This document shows positions 28,369 to 36,965 of a DNA stretch of 64,000 bases, one piece after another. The position numbers and the translations under genes are program-made. Each line of letters begins with the position of its first letter. The stretch's first letter is position 1. The stretch is from Paraclostridium sordellii (lineage in GTDB: Bacteria; Bacillota; Clostridia; Peptostreptococcales; Peptostreptococcaceae): positions 2,153,963 through 2,217,962 of the forward strand of contig NZ_LN679998.1 in the NCBI RefSeq assembly GCF_000953675.1, in the 5' to 3' direction. The notes under the pieces were generated by a model that saw only the letters and a program-made list of their open reading frames with translations, ran no database searches and had not been told where the DNA came from.

Positions 28369-28485
28369 ATAAAAATGAGTACTGTTGACTATAGTACTCA
28401 TTCTATGCTAGTTTATAGTTCTAGTAACTACTGAATTACTCTACAGTTCGAGATGCATAAAAAGTTTGGTGTTCATCTATGAACA
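28369..28485 (-). ncRNA. Array RNA 9, with conserved 46-nt structured element
   Basis: Promoter 28492-28521 (TTGAAA, ACATAAAC, perfect TATAAT). The RNA contains a 5' hairpin GTTCAT/ATGAAC, the element at 28408-28453 shared with RNA 11, and a terminator AATGAGTACT/AGTACTCATT (28374-28402). About 115 nt. Confidence 0.65.
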
Positions 28486-28549
28486 TTTTTAATTATACAA
28501 AAGTTTATGTCATACTTTCAAATAAATTTAAAATTTATTAAAAATAATA

Positions 28550-28912
28550 TCATAAATTAGATATCAAATATAACATAATCAAAATGAAATAGATGTAAAT
28601 AATCCATTCACTTATTAAAAATTTTTTTATATTTACACTCACATCATGTTTTTTACACAAATTAATCTTTAAAATAATTTCTAATACCGAAAAAATAGAA
28701 CATAACAAAAGTATTAATTTATTTTTAATAAAAAACGCACTTAACCATAAAAAAATAATAGCTATAATAGAACAATACTTACTACTTTTAGAATTTTCTA
28801 TAATAAATAATTCATAATTGTTTATTCCAAAGTATTTTTTAAAAAAATTATCAACCCAGCAAAAAAGGAAAAATAAAAAAAAAGGAAATAAAATACAAAA
28901 AATAAATTTCAA
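28550..28912 (-). CDS. Small polytopic membrane protein of unknown function
   Basis: 120 residues with about four hydrophobic segments (FCILFPFFLFFLFCW, CSIIAIIFLWLSAFF, LILLLCSIFSVLEIIL, WIIYIYFILIMLYLI). The start is TTG 28912, five bases after GGAGGGG. It is transcribed from an array-type promoter (28991-29020). The function is unknown; a membrane protein in this prophage position often acts in superinfection exclusion. Confidence 0.6.
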   Translation of the reverse strand: MKFIFCILFPFFLFFLFCWVDNFFKKYFGINNYELFIIENSKSSKYCSIIAIIFLWLSAFFIKNKLILLLCSIFSVLEIILKINLCKKHDVSVNIKKFLISEWIIYIYFILIMLYLISNL

Positions 28913-28990
28913 TTCAACCCCTCCAACAATAAGTTTAACTGTAATTTTTAATTTTTCTCAATATAAAACAAATCATATTATTTAAATATT

Positions 28991-29020
28991 ATAATATCTA
29001 TATTTATGTCATATTTTCAA
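28991..29020 (-). promoter_or_regulatory. Array-type promoter of the 28550 gene
   Basis: TTGAAA, 18-bp spacer with ACATAAAT, TATTAT. Confidence 0.65.
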
Positions 29021-29095
29021 TAAAAAATAAGTCTGAAAATATAAAATATTCCCAGACTTATTTTTTAGCTAATACATTATTTATAAAAAAGAGTT
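29021..29095 (-). ncRNA. Array RNA 10
   Basis: Promoter 29102-29131 (TTGAAA, ACCTAAAC core, perfect TATAAT). Terminator AAAAATAAGTCTG/CAGACTTATTTTT with a 17-nt loop. Confidence 0.6.
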
Positions 29096-29146
29096 TATTT
29101 AATTATATTTATGTTTAGGTTATATTTTCAAGTTTTAAAATAATTA

Positions 29147-29349
29147 AAATTAAAAGGAGTGATGCCAAGGTAATCACTCCTCACATACTAGTTTATAGGT
29201 CTAGTACCTACTGAATTACTCTACAGTTCGAGAATTAAGGAATTTATCATATATTAAGTTAGCATAAATATATTACTTTTTACCTACATATATATTCGGT
29301 ACCGCTACCAAATACATACTCTATATAAAAATAAAAAGTATATATTAAC
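29147..29349 (-). ncRNA. Array RNA 11, with conserved 46-nt structured element
   Basis: Promoter 29356-29385 (TTGATT, ACTTAAAC core, perfect TATAAT). Longest RNA of the array, about 200 nt. It holds the element at 29188-29233, a GGTAGCGGTACC segment and a terminator GAGTGAT/ATCACTC (29155-29180). Confidence 0.65.
29188..29233 (-). repeat. 46-nt element shared by array RNAs 9 and 11
   Basis: It matches 28408-28453 at 44 of 46 positions. On the plus strand TAGGT-CTAGT-ACCTA here replaces TAGTT-CTAGT-AACTA: the only two changes are partners in the stem, a G-C for T-A swap. Confidence 0.8.
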
Positions 29350-29389
29350 GATTTTATTATAAATAAGTTTAAGTCATAAAATCAATTAA

Positions 29390-29459
29390 TTTAAAAATAG
29401 TTGAGATTTCTCTCAACTATTTAATAAAAAGGTATTTTTTTAGAAAAAAATAATATTTA
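29390..29459 (-). ncRNA. Array RNA 12
   Basis: Promoter 29466-29494 (TTGAAT, 17-bp spacer with ACATAAAC, TATAAT). Terminator AAATAGTTGAGA/TCTCAACTATTT. Confidence 0.6.
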
Positions 29460-29515
29460 AATTCAATTATATAGTGTTTATGTAATATATTCAAACAAAA
29501 TATATTTTTTAGTAT

Positions 29516-29580
29516 AGACAAAAACACCTAGATTTCATCTAGGTGTTTTTGTTGTTTTTAGATATTCGAAATACGAAAAA
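29516..29580 (-). ncRNA. Possible array RNA with unclear promoter
   Basis: A strong terminator AAAAACACCTAGAT/ATCTAGGTGTTTTT (29519-29549) has only a degenerate array box above it (CTTAAAC near 29590) and a separate TTGATT-N16-TATAAT at 29608-29635 lacking the core. Confidence 0.35.
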
Positions 29581-29659
29581 TGGTATTGTTTAAGATATAT
29601 ACTTAATATTATAATCTATCAATATCAAAAATCAAGATATCCTATGTATTTTGAATTAT

Positions 29660-29744
29660 AAATAAAAAACACCTAGATGAAAGCTAGGTGTTTTTTATGA
29701 TGCTTTTGAATACTAAAGTAAATGTAAAAAAATGTTTTTAAGTT
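29660..29744 (-). ncRNA. Array RNA 13
   Basis: Promoter 29751-29780 (TTGAAT, AGTTAAAC core, TAATAT). Terminator AAAAAACACCTAG/CTAGGTGTTTTTT, closely related to the one at 29519-29549. It begins just after the amidase gene. Confidence 0.6.
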
Positions 29745-29792
29745 AAGTACATATTATCAAAGTTTAACTCTTAAATTCAATATATTATAATA

Positions 29793-30740
29793 TTATTTTT
29801 TTATAATTTGGATTTGTATTCCTTCTATTGGCTTACCTAATATACCAGCGTAATCCTCTAAGTCATTAACCCAAGGTAACCATCTACCACCCACATATGA
29901 TCTATATTTAACACTATATCCTTCTAAGCCTACTAACTCCATTTGTAAAGCATCAATGTTTTTACTTAGTATACCTGCATAATCTTGTCTGTCTACAACA
30001 TAAGGTAGCCATTTTCCATTTTGAGTATGAACTCTATATCTTATAGATCCTTCACTTAGATTAGCATACACTCCTTGGATTGGATTTCCATATATACCAG
30101 CGTAATCATTTAAATTAACTACATTAGATAGCCACTTTCCTTTTGTATATACTTGATAATTTACATCAATATTTTTGTCTGAAGGTATATCAGAAGATTC
30201 TTTCCAAGTAACTCCATTAAATTTACATATTCCTTTTGCTATGGCTTTGGCAAATCTTTCTTTATTATTCATTATCAAATTATAATCTTCTTCATTAGTT
30301 ATAAAGCCTAATTCAACTAAACATGCTAGCATATTAGTTTCCCTTACAACATGAAGGTTGCCTTCTTTTATTCCTCCATCTCTTAATTGTGTAAATAAAT
30401 TTTCTTTTGTGATTTCTTCTAAAATGCAATCAGCTAATTTTCTATATTTAAACTTGTAACAAAATATCTCAAATCCATGAGCTTTAGGATTATCTGAACT
30501 ATTACAATGAATAGACACAAAAGAATTTACTCCTAAGCTATTAGCTTTATTACTTCTTTCGTTTAGAGATAAAAATACATCCGTATTTCTAGTAAGTATA
30601 TTTTCTATTTCTTGATTTTTTAAATAGGCATCAACTCTTTTTGAAATATCTAAAACGATATCTTTTTCTAAGCATCCATATAGCCCTGGAGCTCCTGAAT
30701 CATATCCTCCATGTCCTGCATCTGTCATATTTTTTCTCAT
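29793..30740 (-). CDS. Phage endolysin, N-acetylmuramoyl-L-alanine amidase
   Basis: 315 residues. Residues 1-175 form an Amidase_3 domain: DAGHGGYDSGAPG with zinc His, LEKDIVLDISKRV with zinc Glu, SIHCNSSDNPKAHGFE with zinc His, and a C-terminal CLVELGFITNEED with the catalytic Glu. Residues 195-315 contain three repeats of a wall-binding type (KWLPYVVDRQDYAGI and variants). It cuts the amide bond between muramic acid and the stem peptide to release phage. AGGAGG precedes ATG 30740. It follows the holin-like gene, as in a lysis cassette. Confidence 0.92.
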   Translation of the reverse strand: MRKNMTDAGHGGYDSGAPGLYGCLEKDIVLDISKRVDAYLKNQEIENILTRNTDVFLSLNERSNKANSLGVNSFVSIHCNSSDNPKAHGFEIFCYKFKYRKLADCILEEITKENLFTQLRDGGIKEGNLHVVRETNMLACLVELGFITNEEDYNLIMNNKERFAKAIAKGICKFNGVTWKESSDIPSDKNIDVNYQVYTKGKWLSNVVNLNDYAGIYGNPIQGVYANLSEGSIRYRVHTQNGKWLPYVVDRQDYAGILSKNIDALQMELVGLEGYSVKYRSYVGGRWLPWVNDLEDYAGILGKPIEGIQIQIIKK

Positions 30741-30788
30741 AATTAATTCCTCCTAAAATTTATATTTTTGTATATAAAAAGAGCTGCA

Positions 30789-31019
30789 TTATACAGCTCC
30801 ATTTATCTTATTTTTTATTTCTTTAACATCTTCTTTAACATCTTCAATTACATTTAATTTATTAACAGTTTCTATTATTATTTTTTGGTTATTATCTATA
30901 ATTTTTTGCAATTCTTCTTCTCTTTTTTTACTCTCTTTCCTTGTATCAGCAAAAAGATATAAAAAAAGTATCGCAAATATTCCTTGAGATACTATTAAAT
31001 CAATTGTTGCTTTTTCCAT
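30789..31019 (-). CDS. Holin-like protein (BhlA/UviB type)
   Basis: 76 residues from ATG 31019, eight bases after AAGGA; a GTG six codons upstream is less suitable. One N-terminal membrane helix (IVSQGIFAILFLYLF) is followed by DTRKESKKREEELQKII, a charged coiled coil. This is the layout of BhlA/UviB proteins, thought to act as holins. It sits directly before the amidase. Confidence 0.8.
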   Translation of the reverse strand: MEKATIDLIVSQGIFAILFLYLFADTRKESKKREEELQKIIDNNQKIIIETVNKLNVIEDVKEDVKEIKNKINGAV

Positions 31020-31038
31020 ATTTACTTGTCCTTCCACA

Positions 31039-32412
31039 TCAATTTATTATTAAACAGCTACCAGTTATTATAGTTCCTTTTGAATAAGTTCCGTTGAACT
31101 TAACTTGACCATTTTTGTATATAAAACCACTTCCTATACCGCTACCTATAGAAAATGTAATAGGTATAAATGTTACAGATGGAGTAAATCCAGATGTTAG
31201 CATAAAACTTACAGCATTATTAGCAATTTCTTGAAGTGCTGTAACTTGAAACTCAAATATTGTAAATCCTAAATCGAACTTAGTTAACCTATTAATTTTA
31301 TTTCCTGTAAGTCCCCAACCGTTCATAGGCTCTACTCGCTGAACATCTTTTATTCTTGTAACATAATCAGCATCATTGATTTTCTTTATTGCATTAAAAA
31401 GTTCGTTTATAGCTCCAAGAACTGTTTTATTTGTAGTTTCTAACTCGTGAAACTCTGTATCTGGATTAAATGTTCCATCTACTCCATTTTTACCATCTTT
31501 TCCGTTCTTACCGTCAGCACCATTTTTTCCTTTTAACGATTCTAAGTATGCTATTTCATCTCCAACGAATCCATTGTCAACAGCTATTTCATAGGATGAC
31601 TTACCATTCTGTCCCATTAATTCAGATTTAGGAGGAATAGCCTTTATAGCTTTATCTATATTTGCATTAGCTTCTTCTATAAAATCATTGACCTGGTTGT
31701 TTTTTTCATCAATAAAGTTATTAACTTCGGATATTTTATTGTCTACTTCTTCTATTTTTGTATTAGCATCATTAACAGCATTTTTTAAATCTTCTTTAAC
31801 AGTTCCTAAATATTCATTTGTTGTATCATTAACTATTTCTGGAACTATCTTATTAACTTCATTTTCAATAGTAGAATTAATATTTTGTATAGCTTTATTT
31901 GCTTTATCTATTAATTCTTTAATCTTTTTTTCTCTTAATTTCTCTGCCTCAACTCTATTAGTTTCATTAGTTTCTATTTCAGATAAATTATTCAACATAT
32001 CAGTTAATATTGAATATCTTTCATCTGAAACTATATCAGAGTTTAATTGGCTTAATATTTTATCCTCATTAACTGTATAGGTTATAACATCCGTTGTTAC
32101 TGTTTCATCACCTGAAACTAGCATTGCTCTTGCTTGATAAGTTCCTACTAAGTCTTTCATAGAAGGCTTTAAATCAGCGTATAGTTTATCGTTTCTTATA
32201 TCAAGAAACATAGCATCAGTAGTATTATCTGGCTTTATAACAGCTAATGTTATCATAGCATTTGATAAGTTTACATCTTCAGTTCCTCTTTCTATACGTA
32301 TAAAAAAATCAGATGTATTTTTATCAAATTGCATAAATTGCATATCTGGATTATTACATCTGAATCGAAGATCTAGTTTTAAACTGTATTCTCTATTTAA
32401 AATATTAATCAC
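31039..32412 (-). CDS. Baseplate/receptor-binding protein with BppU domain and collagen-like tract
   Basis: 457 residues. Residues 1-125 form a BppU-type N-terminal domain (LKPSMKDLVGTYQARAMLVS); residues 140-265 are a long coiled coil. A short Gly-rich triplet tract (GKNGADGKNGKDGKNGVDG) follows, then a C-terminal beta-rich knob (GFTPSVTFIPITFSIGSGIG). This is the usual plan of a trimeric side fibre binding the host surface. It is paralogous at its N-terminus to the 32975 gene. Confidence 0.8.
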   Translation of the reverse strand: MINILNREYSLKLDLRFRCNNPDMQFMQFDKNTSDFFIRIERGTEDVNLSNAMITLAVIKPDNTTDAMFLDIRNDKLYADLKPSMKDLVGTYQARAMLVSGDETVTTDVITYTVNEDKILSQLNSDIVSDERYSILTDMLNNLSEIETNETNRVEAEKLREKKIKELIDKANKAIQNINSTIENEVNKIVPEIVNDTTNEYLGTVKEDLKNAVNDANTKIEEVDNKISEVNNFIDEKNNQVNDFIEEANANIDKAIKAIPPKSELMGQNGKSSYEIAVDNGFVGDEIAYLESLKGKNGADGKNGKDGKNGVDGTFNPDTEFHELETTNKTVLGAINELFNAIKKINDADYVTRIKDVQRVEPMNGWGLTGNKINRLTKFDLGFTIFEFQVTALQEIANNAVSFMLTSGFTPSVTFIPITFSIGSGIGSGFIYKNGQVKFNGTYSKGTIITGSCLIIN

Positions 32413-32441
32413 ATCCTTTGAAAAAACTCAATAAAACAAGA

Positions 32442-32579
32442 CTATTTAATATAGTCTTCTCTAGTTATTTCTTTATATTGTCCTTCAGTTATTTTTTTTA
32501 ACTGTACGAATTTCTTAACTTCATCTTTTGTATATCTTCCATTGTTATAATATCTTTTTATTTTTTCAAACCAATCCAT
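32442..32579 (-). CDS. XkdX-family phage protein
   Basis: 45 residues from ATG 32579, beginning MDWFEKIKRYYNNGRYTKDE: the typical XkdX signature, in the usual place between the baseplate genes. The function is unknown. Confidence 0.8.
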   Translation of the reverse strand: MDWFEKIKRYYNNGRYTKDEVKKFVQLKKITEGQYKEITREDYIK

Positions 32580-32580
32580 T

Positions 32581-32958
32581 TTAATTACCTCCTATAGTTG
32601 CTATCTCAAGCATTAAATCTGATAAATCATTTTCTAATTGTTCTATTTTTGAATCTTTTAAAGCACTATCTAAAAGCAAATCAGCATTTTCTTGTTCAAG
32701 TATATCTATTCTAGTTGGTTCATATTCTTTGTACTCAAAAGGAATTATTTCTATTATACATATATCCTCTAATGTATAAATTTCTTTTGATTCAAAGTTT
32801 TCCTTTAGTTTAAAATCTTCTGTTAGATTTTGAATATATTTCCATAAATCATTATTTATTTCTATAGTAGGAGTAGGTATATTTTCACCATGAATATCAT
32901 CAATATAAAAACCTTTGAATTTTAAACTTTCACAATCATAATTCATATAAATTTTCAT
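32581..32958 (-). CDS. Baseplate-region protein of unknown function
   Basis: 125 residues with a beta-rich first two-thirds and a C-terminal coiled coil (DLLLDSALKDSKIEQLENDL). It stands between the fibre protein and XkdX, where many Firmicutes phages carry an XkdW-like or fibre-assembly gene. The assignment rests on position. Confidence 0.6.
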   Translation of the reverse strand: MKIYMNYDCESLKFKGFYIDDIHGENIPTPTIEINNDLWKYIQNLTEDFKLKENFESKEIYTLEDICIIEIIPFEYKEYEPTRIDILEQENADLLLDSALKDSKIEQLENDLSDLMLEIATIGGN

Positions 32959-32974
32959 TTACTATAGCACCTCC

Positions 32975-34300
32975 TTATTTTCCTATAACTATCCATTGAA
33001 ACCTTACATTATGACCTCGTCTATCAACATTACCAATATCTAATGCTTCTGCATATCCACGTACTAAACTATCACCTACGACAGTTCCAGTAGCTTCACA
33101 GAATCCACCATAATCATTAGTGGCAACATTTCCACAACAATGACACTCCTCTTTAAATGCTACAGGATAATATAAATAACCATGAGCTCTATGACCATCA
33201 AAAGGTATTACAGTACTTCCCCATTGAATGATTATACCGTTAGGAAGTTTTTGAAATCCATATGATTTTCCATTGTTACTTTCAAAATCTTCAACTGTAG
33301 GTGTTTTTTTCCAATCCCACCATCTACCTTCAAAATTTTTGAGTCTAGTGTAAATTACCCCATTAGGACAATGTAATACTTGCATTATTTCTGTATCATT
33401 AGGTTTAGTTACTGTTAAAACTCCATAAAGATTTCCTTCAACTGGGGCATTAGGAATACTTCCACCTTCTTTAAAAACATAATATCTACCAACAATAGTA
33501 CAATTATTGAAGTCTGTTACATTACCTTTATAGTTATTGAGATAATCACTATCTAAAGAATCTTTTAAATTAAGTCCATCTTTTTTAACAGAGTTTATAT
33601 CTTCTTCAATACTTGAAACTCTATTAGAATATTCTCTATTAAGTCCATCATATTTTTTTCTAAATTCTTCATCCCAGGTATTTTTTAAGTTATTAAGTTC
33701 TTCATCTTTTGAATTATATAATGTTGTAAGTTCATTGTATTTATCTTCTTTTAACTTATTTAATTCATTTTCTTTAGTATATTTTAATTCATCTAAGACA
33801 TCACTTTTAGTAGAGTGTAAGTTTGAAAAGTCAGTATTCCATTTATCATAAAGTTTTTGATAGTTCTTATTCCATCGTTCAATTTTCTGCAATGATATTT
33901 GTAATGATGTATACTCATTAGAACTTTCTATACTATTATCAGTTCTTAAACTTTTTACAACTTCATACTCAATTAAAAAAGAACTTAACTCTGCATCGTC
34001 TTCATACAGAACAAGTTCTAATTTTAAAGTTCCAGGAACTAATAAAGCTTGATTAGTAAATTCTAATTCAACAGTATTTTCATCTACTATAGATAGATCA
34101 TTGAATATTTCTTTTTTATCAGGTTTAATCATGTATGCTCTAACTGTTATATTATCTAAATTTATTAATAAACCATTGTAAAAAAATCTAAATCTTTTAA
34201 ACCTACTATTAACATCTAAAGATTTAAGTTTGTCTTTGTTGTATATATGCTTTCTATATAAATCTATGTCAGTTACCGATATATTCAACTTTTCTTTCAC
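32975..34300 (-). CDS. Tail fibre/baseplate protein with BppU domain and knob
   Basis: 441 residues: BppU-like domain (1-120), coiled coil rich in Lys, Asn and Leu (140-255), then a beta-rich receptor region with pyocin-knob-like GRWWDWKKTPT and the common fibre ending SYGFQKLPNGIIIQWG. The Cys cluster CHCCGNV is unusual for a fibre tip. It is next to the 31039 fibre, so the phage probably carries two side-fibre types. Confidence 0.75.
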   Translation of the reverse strand: MKEKLNISVTDIDLYRKHIYNKDKLKSLDVNSRFKRFRFFYNGLLINLDNITVRAYMIKPDKKEIFNDLSIVDENTVELEFTNQALLVPGTLKLELVLYEDDAELSSFLIEYEVVKSLRTDNSIESSNEYTSLQISLQKIERWNKNYQKLYDKWNTDFSNLHSTKSDVLDELKYTKENELNKLKEDKYNELTTLYNSKDEELNNLKNTWDEEFRKKYDGLNREYSNRVSSIEEDINSVKKDGLNLKDSLDSDYLNNYKGNVTDFNNCTIVGRYYVFKEGGSIPNAPVEGNLYGVLTVTKPNDTEIMQVLHCPNGVIYTRLKNFEGRWWDWKKTPTVEDFESNNGKSYGFQKLPNGIIIQWGSTVIPFDGHRAHGYLYYPVAFKEECHCCGNVATNDYGGFCEATGTVVGDSLVRGYAEALDIGNVDRRGHNVRFQWIVIGK

Positions 34301-34302
34301 TT

Positions 34303-36942
34303 TTAATCACCTACTATCTTATTTTTAGTATATAATCTCCAATATTCATTATTAATTGGATTAGGTAAATTATTGATATCATTTATATTTAAATCATTGT
34401 TGGTATTTACAGCACCACTTGAATTATTTTCATGTAAAGAGTATGTTTCAGTATCTAAAAATACTTCTTTATTTCTTTCATCTTCAAAACCTTTACGTTT
34501 TGCAGTTATAACATATTTAAATGTAAAGTCTGGTCTATCTGATTCAATTACAAAATAATCTTTTGTTTGTTCTTTTATTCGATAGTCTCCCCATGATTGT
34601 TTTATTATTTCAACTGTATAATTTATATTAAGATTAACACTATCTTTAAAAATGTTATCTAGCAATATAACTCTTTCATATGAAACTTTATCGCCATGTT
34701 GTACTTTTTCAACAGTCATTAAATGCATACTTCTATCTGTTAAATAGCTTTCGCAATCCTCTACGCTATAGAAGTTTCTATCACCGTATTTTTCGGTCTT
34801 TTGAATACAGTTTTTATTTCCATAGACTTGAAGATCATTACTTACAACCATTCCATTATCTGCAAAAAACTTTAATTTAGATACTAAGTTTCCTTCAATG
34901 CTTTTGAAAAGATAAGCTAGATTATTTGAATCTCTTAATGTGAAAAAGTTAGGTTCAAATGAAGCATATTTACGTCCATCTTTACCAAAAAACGTTTCAT
35001 CCTCTGAAATCAAACAATATCTATTTCCTGTAAAGGCATCAAATAATTCTAAAGTTCCATGTCCATTTCTAACTCTCCAATAACCATTAGATTTATTTAC
35101 AACGCCCCAGTAATTAGTTGCTTTATTTATAAAATCTTTTCCAATAGATGTATATATTTCGTTTAATCCTTCCCTATCTAGAACTAATTCTATATCAAAG
35201 CATACTGGTTTATTCATAATAATAGGATATGGAGCTTCACCACTTAAATTATGTATATCAAATAACATATATTTATAATATGTTTTAGGATTATTTTCAT
35301 CTCTATATCCTATACTTATATATCCTTCTTTAGTATTACCTATCATTAAACCAGGTTTATTTTCATTTCCTTCTAATCTTGATGAAAATATTTCTGCAAC
35401 AGGATCTCCTACTCCATCCCAGTCGAAAAATTTCATTACTTGTCCAGCTATTTCAATAGCTCTAACTCCATTTTTTAAAAATTCTATACCATCTCTACCG
35501 GCTAAATCTATCTGTAAGCTTCCATCAGCGTTTTGTATAGATATAGCACTTAATATACCGATAGTCATTAAACTAGCATTAATAACTCCATTAGACATAA
35601 ATCCATATCTATAAGTCCCATAGTAACCATCTTGTGAAAAGGCAAGACCATTTTTATTAAGTCTCATTACATTCATAGCTTTGTCTAAATCTTTATTATC
35701 AGCAATTACTATCTCATTTTGCCTAGGTATAACATAACTATCTTTAATACCTGAATTAATCATACTTTGAATGATATCTTGAACATTGTTATTTTCAGTA
35801 TTTTTTATTATAGAATTAAGCTCCGCCAATATATCAGTTGTTGTTATAGATTTTTGCTTTATATCTGTATTTGTAAGTTTCATAGATAAAACTTTTTGTT
35901 TTTTTACATCATAAGATTTTTCTATACAACGAACATGTATATTTATATTGTGTTTATCTTCAAATACATTTACAGTATCCCCTAAGTAAGTTCTTTCAGC
36001 TTGAACAAAGTTTTTATATTCTTCAGTTTTTTCAAGTTGAATATAATTAATATTGTACTCAGCTCTTAACTCATCTATATGATTTTGAGAAAACTCTAAC
36101 TTTGCTAACCTTTCAAGCTCAGCCTGAGCTTCTTCTAGTGTATTAAATCCTTCTTCAGGGTTATTTTGATTTTTTACTTTTACATTGTTGTACTTAATTT
36201 CTTTTGTTTTAATGCTGCTATATTTCTTTATAAGAGGGCTATCTATAAAGTTTTTAGCACGAATAGTGTCAAACCCTTTTGCAACTATACGAGTAACAAC
36301 TTTATCTATATCCGTTTTTGCTTCAAACCCAGTTAAATTTTTACCACTTCTTATTTGAACTCCACGATCTGATCCAATTCTTTTATTAATAGTTACTGTA
36401 TATCCTCTTCTAAGGATTTCTCCACCCCAACGATTTATAAATGATTGGTCACAATTATGCAAGGCTGTATATAAGCTCATATCTATGTAATAAGCAGTAT
36501 TTACAGTATCTATATCTGAAAAGAACTCTATATCTTTCTTTCCAATAGAATTATTTTTTAAAATATTTAATGCACTTTGACCGCCTTTACCCGTTGGTCT
36601 TACATCAGTAAGCCACATATCTAAAGTTCTTTGTATAGTAATTTGTCTAGCTATAGCTTTTACATTGGTTTTACCTTTTGTAACTTTAGAGATTTCAAAT
36701 ATTTCATTACCATAATCCATTTTTAATTTTAAAATAGCTTCTTCTTGTATTTCTTTATATAGACCTTTTTCATCTATAAATACATTTAAATCAGTTATAT
36801 AGTCACCTGTAATTAAGTTTTCTTTTGTAGTACAACTGATAACTATGTTGTCTAATATATAATCACCATTGCTTGTGAGAACTTTATCTTTTGGAGTTCC
36901 AGGTTTAAATATAGCAACTTTTATAATCTTTTTATTTTCCAT
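34303..36942 (-). CDS. Tail-associated protein (prophage endopeptidase-tail type)
   Basis: 879 residues. The first 400 match the gp27-like hub/prophage tail endopeptidase family (WGGEILRRGYTVTINKRIGS, GFDTIRAKNF); the remainder is a long beta-rich stalk with GRDGIEFLKNG. It forms the tail tip below the distal tail protein. The gene lies between Dit and the fibres, the standard siphovirus order. Confidence 0.8.
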   Translation of the reverse strand: MENKKIIKVAIFKPGTPKDKVLTSNGDYILDNIVISCTTKENLITGDYITDLNVFIDEKGLYKEIQEEAILKLKMDYGNEIFEISKVTKGKTNVKAIARQITIQRTLDMWLTDVRPTGKGGQSALNILKNNSIGKKDIEFFSDIDTVNTAYYIDMSLYTALHNCDQSFINRWGGEILRRGYTVTINKRIGSDRGVQIRSGKNLTGFEAKTDIDKVVTRIVAKGFDTIRAKNFIDSPLIKKYSSIKTKEIKYNNVKVKNQNNPEEGFNTLEEAQAELERLAKLEFSQNHIDELRAEYNINYIQLEKTEEYKNFVQAERTYLGDTVNVFEDKHNINIHVRCIEKSYDVKKQKVLSMKLTNTDIKQKSITTTDILAELNSIIKNTENNNVQDIIQSMINSGIKDSYVIPRQNEIVIADNKDLDKAMNVMRLNKNGLAFSQDGYYGTYRYGFMSNGVINASLMTIGILSAISIQNADGSLQIDLAGRDGIEFLKNGVRAIEIAGQVMKFFDWDGVGDPVAEIFSSRLEGNENKPGLMIGNTKEGYISIGYRDENNPKTYYKYMLFDIHNLSGEAPYPIIMNKPVCFDIELVLDREGLNEIYTSIGKDFINKATNYWGVVNKSNGYWRVRNGHGTLELFDAFTGNRYCLISEDETFFGKDGRKYASFEPNFFTLRDSNNLAYLFKSIEGNLVSKLKFFADNGMVVSNDLQVYGNKNCIQKTEKYGDRNFYSVEDCESYLTDRSMHLMTVEKVQHGDKVSYERVILLDNIFKDSVNLNINYTVEIIKQSWGDYRIKEQTKDYFVIESDRPDFTFKYVITAKRKGFEDERNKEVFLDTETYSLHENNSSGAVNTNNDLNINDINNLPNPINNEYWRLYTKNKIVGD

Positions 36943-36965
36943 ATTAAAGCCTTTCTAAATTAAAT

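Larger units (their letters stand above)
26577..29780 (-). repeat. Array of 16 matched promoters making short terminated RNAs
   Basis: Sixteen minus-strand promoters start at upper coordinates 26606, 26767, 26899, 27004, 27121, 27249, 27356, 27476, 28228, 28348, 28521, 29020, 29131, 29385, 29494 and 29780. Each has a TTGAAT/TTGAAA-like -35, an 18-bp spacer (17 at 29494) and TATAAT, TATTAT or TAATAT. In every spacer, positions 6-13 are close to ASNTAAAC (ACCTAAAC, ACATAAAC, ACTTAAAC, AGTTAAAC). Thirteen are followed within 70-200 bp by a terminator and no credible ORF; three precede the XRE, 27511 and 28550 genes. The fixed position of the core between -35 and -10 suggests a repressor operator. 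Spacing is irregular and the sequences between are unrelated, unlike CRISPR. Confidence 0.75.

Noticed and set aside
26577-29780. CRISPR array
   Set aside because: The repeated unit is a degenerate 30-bp promoter with irregular spacing of 100-800 bp, and terminators or genes lie between the copies. There are no spacer-length intervals and no cas operon.
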